A DNA stretch of 64,000 bases from contig NW_026944384.1 in the NCBI RefSeq assembly GCF_033439725.1, forward strand, positions 4,154,001-4,218,000, given 5' to 3'. The position numbers and the translations under genes were made by a program. Shown in pieces: positions 1-10,130 of this stretch; the first letter of the stretch is position 1, and the number at the start of each line of letters is the position of its first letter. Below the pieces are notes generated by a model. The model was not told the DNA's origin. It was given only the letters and a program-made list of their open reading frames with translations, and did not search any database. The stretch comes from Neurospora tetraspora. Its lineage: Eukaryota; Ascomycota; Sordariomycetes; Sordariales; Sordariaceae.

Positions 1-256
1 ACCTCGAGCAACAGAGGTATGTCGTCCTCTTCTCTACCTCTGTTTTCCTTCTTCCTACTAGTCCCCCTTCAGCACCCTCCTTTTCCAGAGCTGACTTCTT
101 CAGAACTTATCATAGAAGCACGTCGCCGCCGACAATCGTCCGTCGTTCTTTGCCCTACCACGGGTTCGCTTTCTTGTTTTAGCCACCTTGCCGCACATCA
201 CAAACCCACCGTCTTCCAGCCGCCATTAGGGACCTGTCCCTCCTAGATTCGACACA

Positions 257-1873
257 ATGGGTGGAAAACAGTGGGCGCGACAAGAGGAGCTCGTCTTCTG
301 GAAGGAAGTCGTCCCGAGGTCGCCCAAGAGAGTTGGAGCAGATAGACAAAGGCGCGAAATGTCCTGGAAGGACTGCGCTGCCTGGATGCAACGTCGCATG
401 GCCAGAGAGTTCAAAGAGCAGCGACGAGCCTACACTGAGCTGTGTCTTTGTGAGTCTTCATTTCGCTGTCTCAAGGCCCTTCATGAGCTGACCAGAACCA
501 GTTGAGCATTACTTTCAGAATGCTGAGAAGGAGAAGTTTTCTCCTCACGCCGAACTACTGGTGCGACGATATCTTGCGCAGAGTATGTACACAATCATGC
601 TCCTTTACCTATGCTTCTCTCCTCGTTGAACAAAACACTAACACAAATTGTTCTGTCTACAGAGGAAGCAGATAAAGCCGGTAACGGCCAGGGCAACGGC
701 GAGGGCAACGGTGAGGCCAACGACCAGGGCAACGGCCAGGGCGACAGCGACAATAACGGCATTGACGAAGAGCCGCAAACCCCTGAGCCTTTGGGCAACG
801 CCGGACCCCATATCCCCATGACACCAGTTCGCACTCGAAGCTTGGCCACACAGAGGGCCAAAAACACCGACCATCAAGAGGCTTCTCCCTCGTCGATGTC
901 CCCATTCGTTCCCGGTTACAACAACAGCGATGGTTATGCGAGCCTTGGCAGCCAGGCAAGCACTCCCAGCTACATAGGATACGCCGGCCACCTTCGTCAT
1001 CCTAAGCCCAATAGGATGCCTCTTGGCCCCAGCGGAATGTCGACCGCTCCCACAATGCCCATGGCGCCCATGGATGATGAGGAGCTTCCTTCTCTCGCGG
1101 GTCTTCATACTGCTTCGCCCTACGGCCACGATAGCCCTGGTATCCCAGGACAATACTCTGAGGTAAACTCGAGTCCGCCTATGCAGATGCCTCAGGCCAT
1201 GCGCCATCATTCGGCAATCGAGAGGCAAGCTGCGAGTGCTGGCATGAGTGTTCAGGACCTCCTGAACAGCTCCCCAGCTAAACAACATCCTTTGCCACAA
1301 GCCTATCAGGGCTCTGTTAACAACGGTTACGGCTTCCAGAGCGGCTACAACTACCACCCGAGCTACGTTCAGGGTCTCGGATACAGCAATGGCTACCCCC
1401 AGAACTACACGTCTAGCTATGGCCCGGCTTACGGCCAGGGATACAACAATGGCGTCCAGAGCTACAACCAAGGCTACGACTCCAGCCCCCAAGGACACAA
1501 CAATGGCGTCCAGAGCTACAACCAAGGCTACGACTCCAGCCCCCAAGGACACAACAATGGCGTCCAGAGCTACAACCAAGGCTACGACTCAAGCCCCCAA
1601 GGACACAACAATGGTGTCCAGAGCTACAACCAAGGCTATGACTCAAGCCCCACTGGACTTCCTCAGAACCGCACCGATGATGAGTCCTTCGCTACCCGAA
1701 CTCTTTCGAGCAACGCCACCCGTTCGGCTCACAAGGGCGAGACTTACAACAACGAGTACAATGGTTCTAGCAATGACAACAGTTACCAAAACAGCAGTAT
1801 TCCGAACGGGGATGGCGAGCAGTCGCCTGTTTACAGCAGTCGTGGCCCTCAGAAGTCCATGAATCGCGCCTAA
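257..1873 (+). CDS. Hypothetical protein with conserved N-terminal domain and Q/N/Y/G-rich repeat tail
   Basis: Three exons: 257-449, 502-582 and 663-1873, with introns 450-501 (GTGAGT...CCAG) and 583-662 (GTATGT...ACAG). Joining them keeps one frame and gives a conserved-looking N-terminal segment of about 90 residues, rich in Trp and basic residues, containing CLFEHYFQN across the first splice; I recall similar domains at the start of uncharacterised Sordariomycete proteins but cannot name a function. After it comes a GN/GEGN-type low-complexity stretch, then a long Ser/Pro/Met/Tyr/Gln/Asn/Gly-rich region with four copies of GHNNGVQSYNQGYDSSPQ (the first begins GYNN). The composition is prion-like and probably disordered, so RNA binding or condensate formation is possible but only inferred. 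The start is the first ATG of the conserved segment. Total length is about 494 residues. No signal peptide or membrane segment is seen. Confidence 0.75.
1439..1654 (+). repeat. Four in-frame 54-bp tandem repeats
   Basis: Units begin at 1439, 1493, 1547 and 1601. They are nearly identical at DNA level and encode an 18-residue Q/N/Y/G unit in the tail of the 257-1873 gene. The near-identity suggests recent expansion by slippage or unequal exchange. The unit is far too short to trigger RIP. Confidence 0.95.
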
Positions 1874-3769
1874 ACTAGGCTAACCTCTCACAAAGGACCA
1901 TGGCTTATGGCTATGACTCCAGACACATCCTACCGTGTCTCCTTAACAGAAATATTACTTGCTCTACCACTTTGGCTTTAACAGGTAGTGCGTTTTCTTT
2001 ATTTCGGTCTTTATTTCGGTCTTTATTTCGGTCTTCATTTCGGTCTTCAGGTCGCATTCATCTCTCCGGTCTTTCAGCTAGCGAGATTTTCATCATCATC
2101 AGCAAGCACAAGGACGGCATACTATTATTCGAAACAGCATTTAGCAAGGCGTTCGGGCGTTCAAAAAGTTCCGCGGCGCTTTTTTTTCGGTTCGGCTCAG
2201 TCCTTTCAGCAGCGTTTTCGTTCTATTCAGTCACTTGGGGGTGTACATACACGATCCACCCCGCGAGCATCGATATCCAGCATATTTACCTTTTACAGCC
2301 TTCCATTCTTCTTCTCGGTACTCCAGCGTTTTATGCTTCAGCATTGCATCTCTAGTCATGTCGGCTCTCAAAAACACAGAGCACTTAAGCGAGCATTCGA
2401 GGAGAAACGCGGAAGGAGGAGGCCTTATGGGCAGGCCTCACAAATATACCCTAAAGAGAAGGAATGGATGGCTGCTCTAAGCAGCACAAAGACAAAAACA
2501 TAATTAGTTGACAAAAATCCTGCTAAAAAATCAAGAAAAAAAAGGGCGTAAAATGGAAAACAACAAAAAAATAAAGGAAAAACTTCAAGATTTCTTGGAA
2601 GGACAAAAAGAACAGAGACATAGATAGCGAACGAAGTTTTTATTCATTCCATATGTTCAGCACTTTCCTGTTAACCCATCACCACCTACTGTTCCAGTCC
2701 ATCCCGGACTTTTTCGCCCTGATTTCTGTTTAGGAGACGAAGGGAAGGACGATTGACAAGGAAAAGATGTGGAGGATTCACACGTACCGGGCTGCCTGTC
2801 GGTGTCCCGGTCATAATGTTATCCTCTACAAACATGGTTTCAGTCACGGTCTGTTGTTCGGGAGGATCTGCGATCTTAAGGAGGGGGATGAGGGCAAGGA
2901 CTGTGTTCTTATGCGGATCGAAGGCAAGCCAGGGCTTTCCTAGATCGGGACAGGTATCTTACGTCCTAAGAGATCTCTGGGAAGTACCTTGGTGATTAAT
3001 GATGAGAAGAACTAAAATCGAGGGTTATCAGGTTAAAAATGGCCGAGTTACTCTGTGAAACGCGTGAAGTCGAAGATATTTAGAGACGCTTATCTGACGC
3101 CGGGAAAAGGACCTGGGACGCGGGCCGACCCGAATGTTTGGTGCTTCTTTGTTGCATGCCTGGTTCCGACTTCAAGGAAGGTACCTAGTGACAACCTGCG
3201 GTGGTGACGAGGTCATCAGGATATGTCGCTGATGCCAGATAATTCTACATTGTGAGTCCAGGGAAAGAACATTCTTCGCCGTACAAGGCGACCGGCAGGC
3301 GGCTTGCGGAAGCCGGAAGGAAGGTTGGATGAGGTGTCATTGAAAGCGGGGACGTTCGGAGTGACAACGGCAAGAGTAAACCGAACCCGCGGACAGCTTC
3401 ACTTGAAGAAACTACGATGACTGTGAGTTTCTGAATATCACCACCAAGTTACGCCTTCCAAATACAAACCATGCACTTTATTATGATATAAGATCATCGT
3501 CTCCCTCTTCTTATCCTTTCTTCTCTCACTTCTCGATATTCTTCCCCAGCTCTTGGTCCAGATCTTTCCCATTGGTTATCACCGGATACCCCCACTTATT
3601 ACAACTACTGCTGGTCTCCTCGCTGAGGAGCGATCATTTTCACTGAACATCAAACCACAAACCAACTAACATCTTTTCATTATATCAACATTGTCGAGCC
3701 ATTACTTTCACAACCTCAGCTACTTTTTGCTTGAAACCACACGTTCAATCTATCAGAAAAGACACCACA
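1874..3769. other. Intergenic region, 1.9 kb, no gene recognised
   Basis: It holds the 12-bp repeat and pyrimidine-rich leader-like DNA before the gene at 3770. Open frames here are short, overlap on both strands and have no start or splice support. Nothing conserved was recognised. Confidence 0.5.
1997..2044 (+). repeat. 12-bp tandem repeat CTTTATTTCGGT x4
   Basis: Four adjacent copies of CTTTATTTCGGT (the last reads CTTCATTTCGGT) lie about 120 bp downstream of the stop at 1873, probably in the 3' UTR or terminator region. Confidence 0.9.
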
Positions 3770-4863
3770 ATGCCCGTCCAGCTCGAAATCCCAATCTTCA
3801 CCGCCGACGTAGAAGAATTCGATGTTCGTTCCTTTGAACGAACGGGATGCAGAGAGCTCGTGGACCTTTGCCGAGAGATGAATCCTGCCAAAGATCAACG
3901 GATCCGTTTGGAACTGAACGCCGTTGATTCGTATCGTAAGCTATTCATCATCCTGTTCTGGCCATCACGCGGTAGTTAGAGAGTAAAGCCGAGGGCTCAG
4001 TCAGACTACCTAACTTCCTCAAATGTAGCAAACGGTGGATTGACCCCCAACATGAGAAATACGGTTCGATTCCTTACTCACCTACGAAAGTCGGAGAGGC
4101 TCAGAGAAGACCAGCAACCGATCATACGCATTATGATCCGGCCCCGCGGTTTCAAGCATGACGACAAGTCCGCCTTCCAAACGGAAGAAATCCAGGATTT
4201 TCAGTACTCCCGTACCGAGCTGCTCGCAATGTGCCATTGGATCCAAGGCTTCAAGGCATGTGGTCGAGGTCTCCTCAGCCCGGAACGCGGCGACGGGTTC
4301 GTTTTCGGGGTGCAGAGACGCCTTGACATGCGCTTAAACGGGCTGGTGTTGGATGCTGAGGCCAACAGAAAGTTGATAAAATGGGTCCATCCTTATCCGT
4401 GTTTTCTGCACCGCGCCTTTGACGGCTTGCTCTCAACTCGGCAGAACCCTGATATTTATGATCCTCCTGAAAATGAGATACCAAAGAGCTCGGTTGAGGA
4501 CCTTGTAGCTGAGGTCAAAGGGCTCGGCTTCAAGGGGGTGTTGACGTCCGGGGGATGGGGAAATGCGACTGACAACCTGGAAACACTGAGTGAACTTGGA
4601 CGAGCGGTGCTGAAGGAAAGGAAGAAGACAGGTTTGAGTTGATCGTTGGCGGTGGTGTTCGGAGTGGTAACGTGTGGAACATATGCTCTGCGATGAAGGA
4701 TCTGGCGCAGCACCGGGATTTTTGGCTTCACTCTTCGTGCTATGGATATGGAGAATTCAATGAGACGCAAGCTCGGGATATTTTGAGGTCAATGAAGGCC
4801 GTGGAAGCGGCAATGAATGTGATGGGTCCTAACAATCTCGTCATGCAGAGAGGAGGAGGTTGA
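3770..4863 (+). CDS. cutC: CutC-family protein (copper homeostasis), apparently frameshifted
   Basis: Exon 1 is 3770-3935, intron 3936-4028 (GTAAGC...GTAG), and exon 2 starts at 4029. Family landmarks appear in order: LELNA, the spliced NGGLTPNM, IMIRPRG, LNGLVLD, HRAFD, LTSGG, and VGGGVRSGN followed by WLHSSC. CutC proteins are TIM-barrel proteins linked to copper tolerance; their biochemical role is unsettled. The frame carrying LTSGG runs into TGA at 4640-4642, while VGGGVRSGN and the remainder to the stop at 4861-4863 lie in another frame. The switch needs one missing base (or two extra) in the purine-rich stretch near 4600-4636. No GT-AG intron of usable size spans the break without removing conserved residues. 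It is either a recent pseudogene or a sequence error. The upstream sequence around the ATG (ACCACAATG) suits a fungal start. Confidence 0.75.
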
Positions 4864-5208
4864 TGGAAGAGAAGAGATGACGGTTACAGTATGTTTGTTT
4901 ACCCCATAGATTGTATACAAGTATGCAGAGGCTTTTGTGAGAAATCAGTGTCTTCAGAGTCAGCAGTGTGAATTGGCTTCCTGAAGGATTGTGATGGTGG
5001 GCGAAGACAGACAACAAACAAACAGTGAAGATGGCATGCAGTCAGTTCATAATATAAAAGAAAAAAGAGAAAACACAAGGCAAAGGATATTGTCCCAAGC
5101 AAACAAATACACCGTAAGCAAATTGTTTATGCCGATGTTGGTTGTCTTTGACGAAAGCCAAAGAGGAAAAAACCAAAAGGAAAAAGGTGTTGGGAAGAAA
5201 AAGGAACC

Positions 5209-5281
5209 TCCCTCGGTAAGGATCGAACTTACAGCCTCCAGATTAACAGTCTGACGCGCTAGCCAATTGCGCCACGAGGGA
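5209..5281 (-). tRNA. tRNA-Asn (GUU)
   Basis: The minus strand gives a 73-nt cloverleaf. The 7-bp acceptor stem TCCCTCG/CGAGGGA is perfect, the D arm contains GGCGCAATTGGCTAGCGC, the anticodon loop reads CTGTTAA with anticodon GTT, and the T arm is GTAAG-TTCGATC-CTTAC. There is no intron. It is an isolated Pol III gene between the CutC gene and the phosphatase gene. Confidence 0.95.
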
Positions 5282-5919
5282 TCTTAGGTTGTTATTGTAA
5301 GCTAGCCAAGACGTTAAGCTTATATGCACCCACTAAAGCTTTGTCCTGGCGCTAGGTTTCAACGACCACAGAACAAACATCATTCCAACATCTTCAAGAA
5401 CTTGACGTCAACGACATGGCCGAACATGGCATCCAGCTATCCAACAACAGGAATAACTTCACACAATAGCGTAGGGGTGGTAGTCACTTTTAGAATGACA
5501 TGGGGGATACGTATCCGCCCGGGTAGCATCCGTGGGCATTAGCCCCCCAGCCGCTCAATCGCCAATCAGTTTCCCGAGTTTCACCACGTTCGCATCGTCG
5601 GCCGAGCTATGGAGTTCCCGCTCGAGGCGCACATGGCACTATCCCCAGCTTTTGGTTTGCGGTGGATGCAACCCGCAGCACGGCCGGATGCCAACCGCTC
5701 GGCGCTACTAGTACCTTGCTTGATATGGTTACGATCACCTTCTTCTTCAGCTTCTTGCCCCTCGTTCCCAGAGGCCAAACCGTCAACCCGATGCAACAGC
5801 AGCCAGGCACTGTCAAGGTCGCTTGCGATGCAACATGCAGACAACATCTGGTGGTGTTGTGGTGCATCCCGAACGAACCACACCACGGCAGCACCAATGA
5901 AAGATCGTCAAGAGATCGA

Positions 5920-5994
5920 CACGTGCCTGGGATACCGCCTGTCCGACGACGTTCATCTCCGGAGCTCAAGCGATGCTGGATATCGAAGCACGTG
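5920..5994. promoter_or_regulatory. Two CACGTG sites (PHO box / NUC-1-type)
   Basis: Palindromic CACGTG occurs at 5920-5925 (GACACGTGCC) and 5989-5994 (GCACGTGTG), 64 bp apart and about 190-260 bp before the phosphatase start. In Neurospora the bHLH activator NUC-1, and in yeast Pho4, bind CACGTG cores at phosphate-repressible genes. Control of the downstream gene by phosphate starvation is inferred from this match and from the enzyme identity. Confidence 0.6.
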
Positions 5995-6069
5995 TGTACA
6001 ACGTCAGTATGGGAACAGGCACCTTCCTACGAGGGCAATGGCAAATGTTTTGTTTCCGAGAGTTGGGGG

Positions 6070-6076
6070 TATATAT
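6070..6076 (+). promoter_or_regulatory. TATA element
   Basis: TATATAT lies about 105 bp upstream of the ATG at 6181 and downstream of the CACGTG pair, a sensible core-promoter position. A start about 30 bp downstream would put the ATG at 6107 at the edge of the transcript. Confidence 0.5.
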
Positions 6077-6106
6077 GAGCACATCGGCGCCGTCTCGACC
6101 TCCATC

Positions 6107-6199
6107 ATGGTTCTCTCCAGCGTTCCAACCACCACCAACAACCGGTTCTTGCCCTCATCTCCTCGCCTCGTGTCGGCATCATGGTCTCCAGCAGGTTAA
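6107..6199 (+). other. Possible upstream ORF overlapping the phosphatase start
   Basis: ATG at 6107 opens a 30-codon frame ending in TAA at 6197-6199, out of frame with and overlapping the main ATG at 6181. If transcription starts upstream of 6107 this could lower translation of the phosphatase. The transcript start is unknown. Confidence 0.3.
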
Positions 6200-8441
6200 G
6201 CGGCGTCCTCGCCCTGCTGGCCACTTCGCTCTCAGTCGTCCATGTCTCCGGCCAGACCTTCCAACGGCTAGGCACTTGCCCAACCCTGGGTTGCATCCTG
6301 CCACCCGACCAGCAAGATTTCCTCCCCGGACAGCAGTTCGACATCCGCTTCGAGGTGCATGCCCCCAAGAACGGATCCGAGGCCTTCAACGATGGAGTTC
6401 CGGACGAGAAGTTCACCGTCACCATTGCCAAGGACAACGGGACGCCCAAGAGCATCGCTTCTTTCTTCCAGCTCAAGGATGAGCCTTCGCTCGAGAAATG
6501 GACGTTTTCTTGGTTCGAGGACCTCTTCGCTCAGGATGCCAAAACCCCTTCGGTCGTCAATGTTGCTTCCAAGATCTACCGCCGAGTTGCGCTGTATGAG
6601 CCCGGTACCTATACGGTTACACTGAACTATTATTCGGGAAAGACGACGACGGCTACTTGGGTTGTGAGGCCTCTTGCGACCAAGAAGAAGGCGAAGAATG
6701 TCATTCTCTTTATCGGTATGTTTCCTCCAGGAGCCACTTACTTGACGTTGAACCCTAGCTGATCAGTCGACTTCAACTTCCAGGAGACGGTATGACTACC
6801 AACATGATTACTGCTGCTCGGCTGCTCGGCCACAAGTCCATCAACGGCAAGTACCAGAGTACTTTGCAACTCGACAAGTTTCCAACTTTGGGTCATCAGA
6901 TGGTTAGTATTGGGACCTAGTCCACATTGTGTTATTTGCTAACGAATAGCCTCACAGACACACTCTATCGACTCGTTCATCACCGACAGCGCAAATTCGG
7001 CCTCTGCGCTGTATACAGGACACAAGACTACTGTCAACGCTATGGGGTAAGTCCAGGAAGCATATTGGAGGAAACGCGCTTTGAGCTATGCTGACAACAC
7101 TCGTAGTGTTTATGTTGACTCCTCACCCGACAACTTTGACGATCCCAAGGTCGAGAATGTCATCGAGCTTCTCAAGCGTATCTGGGTAAGTCACTAGCAA
7201 GTTCTTCGCCGTCTTTTCTTTCTTTTTGCTGACACCAATACTTCAAGGGTTCTGCCTGGGGCGCTGTCACGACTGCCTTCATCGCCGACGCCACACCTAC
7301 CGCTCTCACAGCCCACACGCGCTCCCGGTACGACTATGGCGCTCTCATCGAGCAAGCTCTCAACGGCTTCTCCAACACTTCGTGGACAAAGATGGATGGT
7401 CCGGATGTTTACTTCGGTGGTGGCGCCGAACAGTTCCTTCCCGGCTCAGCCTCATACCAGGGCAAGGACTACTACGCCGAGTTTGCCAAGAGGGGATACT
7501 CGGTCAGCCTCAACAAGACCTCCCTGCTCGCTGCCCCGAACGACACAAGGGCGCTCGGTATCTTCTGCAAGTCCAACCTCCCCGTCTGGCTAGACCGCAA
7601 CATTTTCCCCGAAAACACCCTGAAGCTCAAGAACGACCCCTCGGGCGCCTCCGGCCCAGCAAAGGACATCCCGGGCCAGAAAGAAATGACCCTCAAAGCC
7701 ATCGACATCCTGCACAAGCGCGGCGGCAAAGACGGCTTCTTCCTCATGTCCGAAGCGGCCTCCATCGACAAGCAGATGCACGTGCTGGACTACGAGCGCG
7801 CGCTCGGCGACCTTTTGGAGTTGGACGACACCGTGCGTGCCACGATCCAAAAACTCAAAGACCTCGGCGAGCTCGACAACACCCTCATCGTCGTCACCGC
7901 CGACCACGGCCACGGCTTCGACGTCTTCGGCGGCGCCGACACCAAGTACCTCGCCGCCCAGCACGACAAGGACGACCGGCACAAGCGCTCCGCTGTCGGC
8001 GTGTACCATGAATCCGGGCTATCGCAGTACACGGTCGAGCAGCCGGGCATCAGCTACAACACGGGGCCTAACTTCCCCGTCAACTGGGATCCGCGCTACG
8101 TGATCGCCGCCGGCACCGGTGCCGCGCCTGACCGTAGAGAGCAGTACGGTGTCGGCAAGAACGGCTCGCGCACGCCTGCTGTGACGCTGCCTGGTATGGA
8201 AGCGAACGATTATTATGTTAATCCCACGGATAGGACGGGCGGGTTTGTGGTTAATGGCACGCTGCCTACGACTGAGAGCCAGGGCGTCCACTCGCTTACG
8301 GATGTGCCGGTGTTTGCGCAGGGACCTTGCTCGGGGAACTTTGGGGGGGTTTATAGCAATACTGATGTGTTCTTCAAGATTGCGGATTGCTTGGGGTTGG
8401 GACATCCGACTAATAAGACTATTGGTGGGAAGGGGAGGTGA
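6181..8441 (+). CDS. Secreted alkaline phosphatase
   Basis: Five exons: 6181-6715, 6784-6902, 6958-7046, 7107-7185 and 7248-8441. All four introns (6716-6783, 6903-6957, 7047-7106, 7186-7247) have GT-AG ends and keep frame, giving about 671 residues. It hydrolyses phosphate monoesters. An N-terminal signal peptide (VLALLATSLSVVHVSGQ) is followed by a family-atypical leader of about 150 residues. Then come the metal-binding GDGM (Asp180), TDSANSA with the likely nucleophile Ser229, TADHGHGFD (Asp493, His494), and His622 in VHSLTDVPVFAQGP; these match the two-zinc/one-magnesium active site of the family. No C-terminal hydrophobic GPI tail is seen, so it is probably extracellular or periplasmic. 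Two upstream CACGTG boxes suggest it is a phosphate-repressible enzyme like Neurospora pho-2, but orthology is not proven. Confidence 0.9.
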
Positions 8442-8703
8442 GCAGGATGGGTATGAGGATATGGGACTGTGGGAGGACCTTCCCAGGCCAGGCGTGTAGC
8501 TTGAACAAATTGATTATTGAGTTAAGACGTGATAGAGACAGACAAATCAATACGAATACTGATGTGGGACTTCCCGCGCAAGCTTCTGAGAGAGTGCCCC
8601 GCGCATCAACGCGTGGGCAGGAAGGAGCCCAGTGCTGGGCCGCCCGTTGCTCCCGTCGAACGAAGGCGCACCCCAGCGCACATGGGTATATGAGGACTAG
8701 CTT

Positions 8704-9129
8704 CCATAGCGCGCCACCAGGGGTTTAGAAAACGATCCTCGGCATGTTCTTGTAACTGTAAAATTCTCCAGCCCAGTGTATGATTTTGTATTGAAACTGA
8801 TCCATGGATCAATTCTTATCTGAAATATCAACGATTAGGGACATTCTTGTTTAATAAAATGACCTCAATAATGGTCCTTTCCTTAAATTTATCCCCGATA
8901 GAAATATTTTATTCAAGGGATTCCTTTGAAGATCATTTTTAGAGGAGGCCATTTTACCTAAATAAGATATTTTGGTCTAAGAAAGGGATTTGGGTCCATC
9001 CTGGAGATGGTCTTGCCGTTTCAAACTGATCTTTGGATCAGTTCCATGCCAAAATCGTCTCAAAATATATTTTACAGTTACAAGAACATCCCGAGGATCG
9101 GTTTCTAAAACCCTGGTGGCGCGCTATGG
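8704..9129. mobile_element. MITE-like element with long terminal inverted repeats
   Basis: The outer 61 bp at 8704-8764 and 9069-9129 are near-perfect inverted copies, starting CCATAGCGCGCCACCAGG. Similarity continues more weakly inward, for example around the two GATCC-NN-GGATC-type palindromes near 8798-8810 and 9027-9042, making arms of roughly 110 bp. The 200-bp core is A+T-rich and non-coding. The total is 426 bp. No target duplication is certain; a TA within the terminal CCATAG/CTATGG is possible. It fits a non-autonomous DNA transposon. Confidence 0.8.
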
Positions 9130-9203
9130 TTTGTGGACTTCGTCAAGCCCAGTCATCTCTCCCGTCCCTCTCTCCATCATCAACCAGATAGTTGAATCAT
9201 ACA

Positions 9204-10130
9204 TCACCACTCATCATCATCAACAGTGGCGTTTCCATTCATCATCAAAGACCCCCCACCCCAACTTCCAAAATTGTGACACACCCTCCAAGCCTCATCC
9301 CACTTCACCGCCTTGATTTCTTTGTTATCCTTTTTGTCAATCAACCACACACCCTCCGTCCCACAAGGCAGATTCTCAAATCCAATCCACTTCGTCGCGC
9401 CATACCACGCCATGATGCCGTCCCCACAAACACAGTACACCTGCTGCAGGTTGGGGAAACGGGTAAGGCCTTGTTTGATCTCCCATCTGTCGAGGTACTC
9501 GTCGCTGAAGTTGCGGGTGAATTTTAGGCGGGTGATTTTTTGTGCGAGGGGCGTGGGGGATCTGGAACTGGAAGGGAGGGAGGGGAGGGAGGGGTGGGAG
9601 GGGTGCTGCTGCTGGAGGTAGTGGGAGATGGCCGAGAAGAGGGAGAAGTCGGAGAATGAGGTGGTGCCGATGTCGATGGTGTCTGTGGGGAAGGAGATGT
9701 AGATATACCGGTGATGGGTCTGGGATGGTTCTGGTTCTGGTTTCGGGGCTGGGGCGGGGGGTGGGGCTTGGTTCGTTGTTGGGGCTTCGTTATGATTTGG
9801 ATTTGGATCTTGAGTGGAAGCGGAAGCGAAAGTTAGGAAAGTGGCGGTTGATACTATGTCGCAGAAGCAGACTGCGCAGAAGACTTGCCCGTATACTCGT
9901 CCCTGAAGGTGGTTGCGGGATTCTTGGCAGGCTTGGAGAGTTGCTGGTGGTGGAGTGGTGGAGAGTAGTTCCTGGGCTTTGACGGGGCTGCCGTTGAATC
10001 CCTCGACGGCTGTGTAACTTGCTCGAGGAGTGTTAATGCGGAAATCGACGGTGCGAGGCTCGACCGTCAATTCCCAGACTCGGAGACGAAGCTCGGCTGG
10101 TAAACGGGGGAAGCGGTGGAATGTAGTCAT
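9204..10130 (-). CDS. 2EXR-domain protein
   Basis: Single exon, 308 residues. The N-terminus reads FHRFPRLPAELRLRVWELT, the hallmark of the 2EXR domain, an F-box-like module very abundant in filamentous ascomycetes and of unknown substrate. Residues about 105-150 are a low-complexity Pro/Glu/Gln/Asn linker. A later section has FPNLQQVYCVCGDG and a Trp-rich C-terminus. The ATG at 10128-10130 begins just before the conserved domain. The stop lies 75 bp from the MITE that ends at 9129, so the 3' UTR may include or abut it. No signal or membrane segment is visible. A role as a protein-interaction or ubiquitin adaptor is only inferred. Confidence 0.85.
   Translation of the reverse strand: MTTFHRFPRLPAELRLRVWELTVEPRTVDFRINTPRASYTAVEGFNGSPVKAQELLSTTPPPATLQACQESRNHLQGRVYGQVFCAVCFCDIVSTATFLTFASASTQDPNPNHNEAPTTNQAPPPAPAPKPEPEPSQTHHRYIYISFPTDTIDIGTTSFSDFSLFSAISHYLQQQHPSHPSLPSLPSSSRSPTPLAQKITRLKFTRNFSDEYLDRWEIKQGLTRFPNLQQVYCVCGDGIMAWYGATKWIGFENLPCGTEGVWLIDKKDNKEIKAVKWDEAWRVCHNFGSWGGGSLMMNGNATVDDDEW

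Larger units (their letters stand above)
5282..6180. other. Promoter region upstream of the alkaline phosphatase gene
   Basis: About 0.9 kb between the tRNA and the ATG at 6181. It has CACGTG at 5920-5925 and 5989-5994 and a TATA element at 6070-6076. Long overlapping open frames occur on both strands (for instance 5609-6199) but reflect low stop density; none shows conserved protein features. Confidence 0.6.

Noticed and set aside
19-246. 75-codon plus-strand frame at the window start
   Set aside because: Leu/Ser/Pro-rich reading of a pyrimidine-rich leader; no conserved features, and it lies directly before the real gene start at 257.
638-1579. 313-codon minus-strand frame
   Set aside because: Antisense shadow of the repeat-rich gene at 257-1873; its Val/Ala repeats mirror the 54-bp units.
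2698-2960. Open minus-strand stretch of about 85 codons with protein-like codon use
   Set aside because: No start codon, a stop just upstream, no convincing exon to join, and a frame of this length is expected by chance.
5609-6199. 196-codon plus-strand frame before the phosphatase
   Set aside because: Overlaps the promoter, CACGTG sites and TATA element; open on several frames at once and without conserved motifs.
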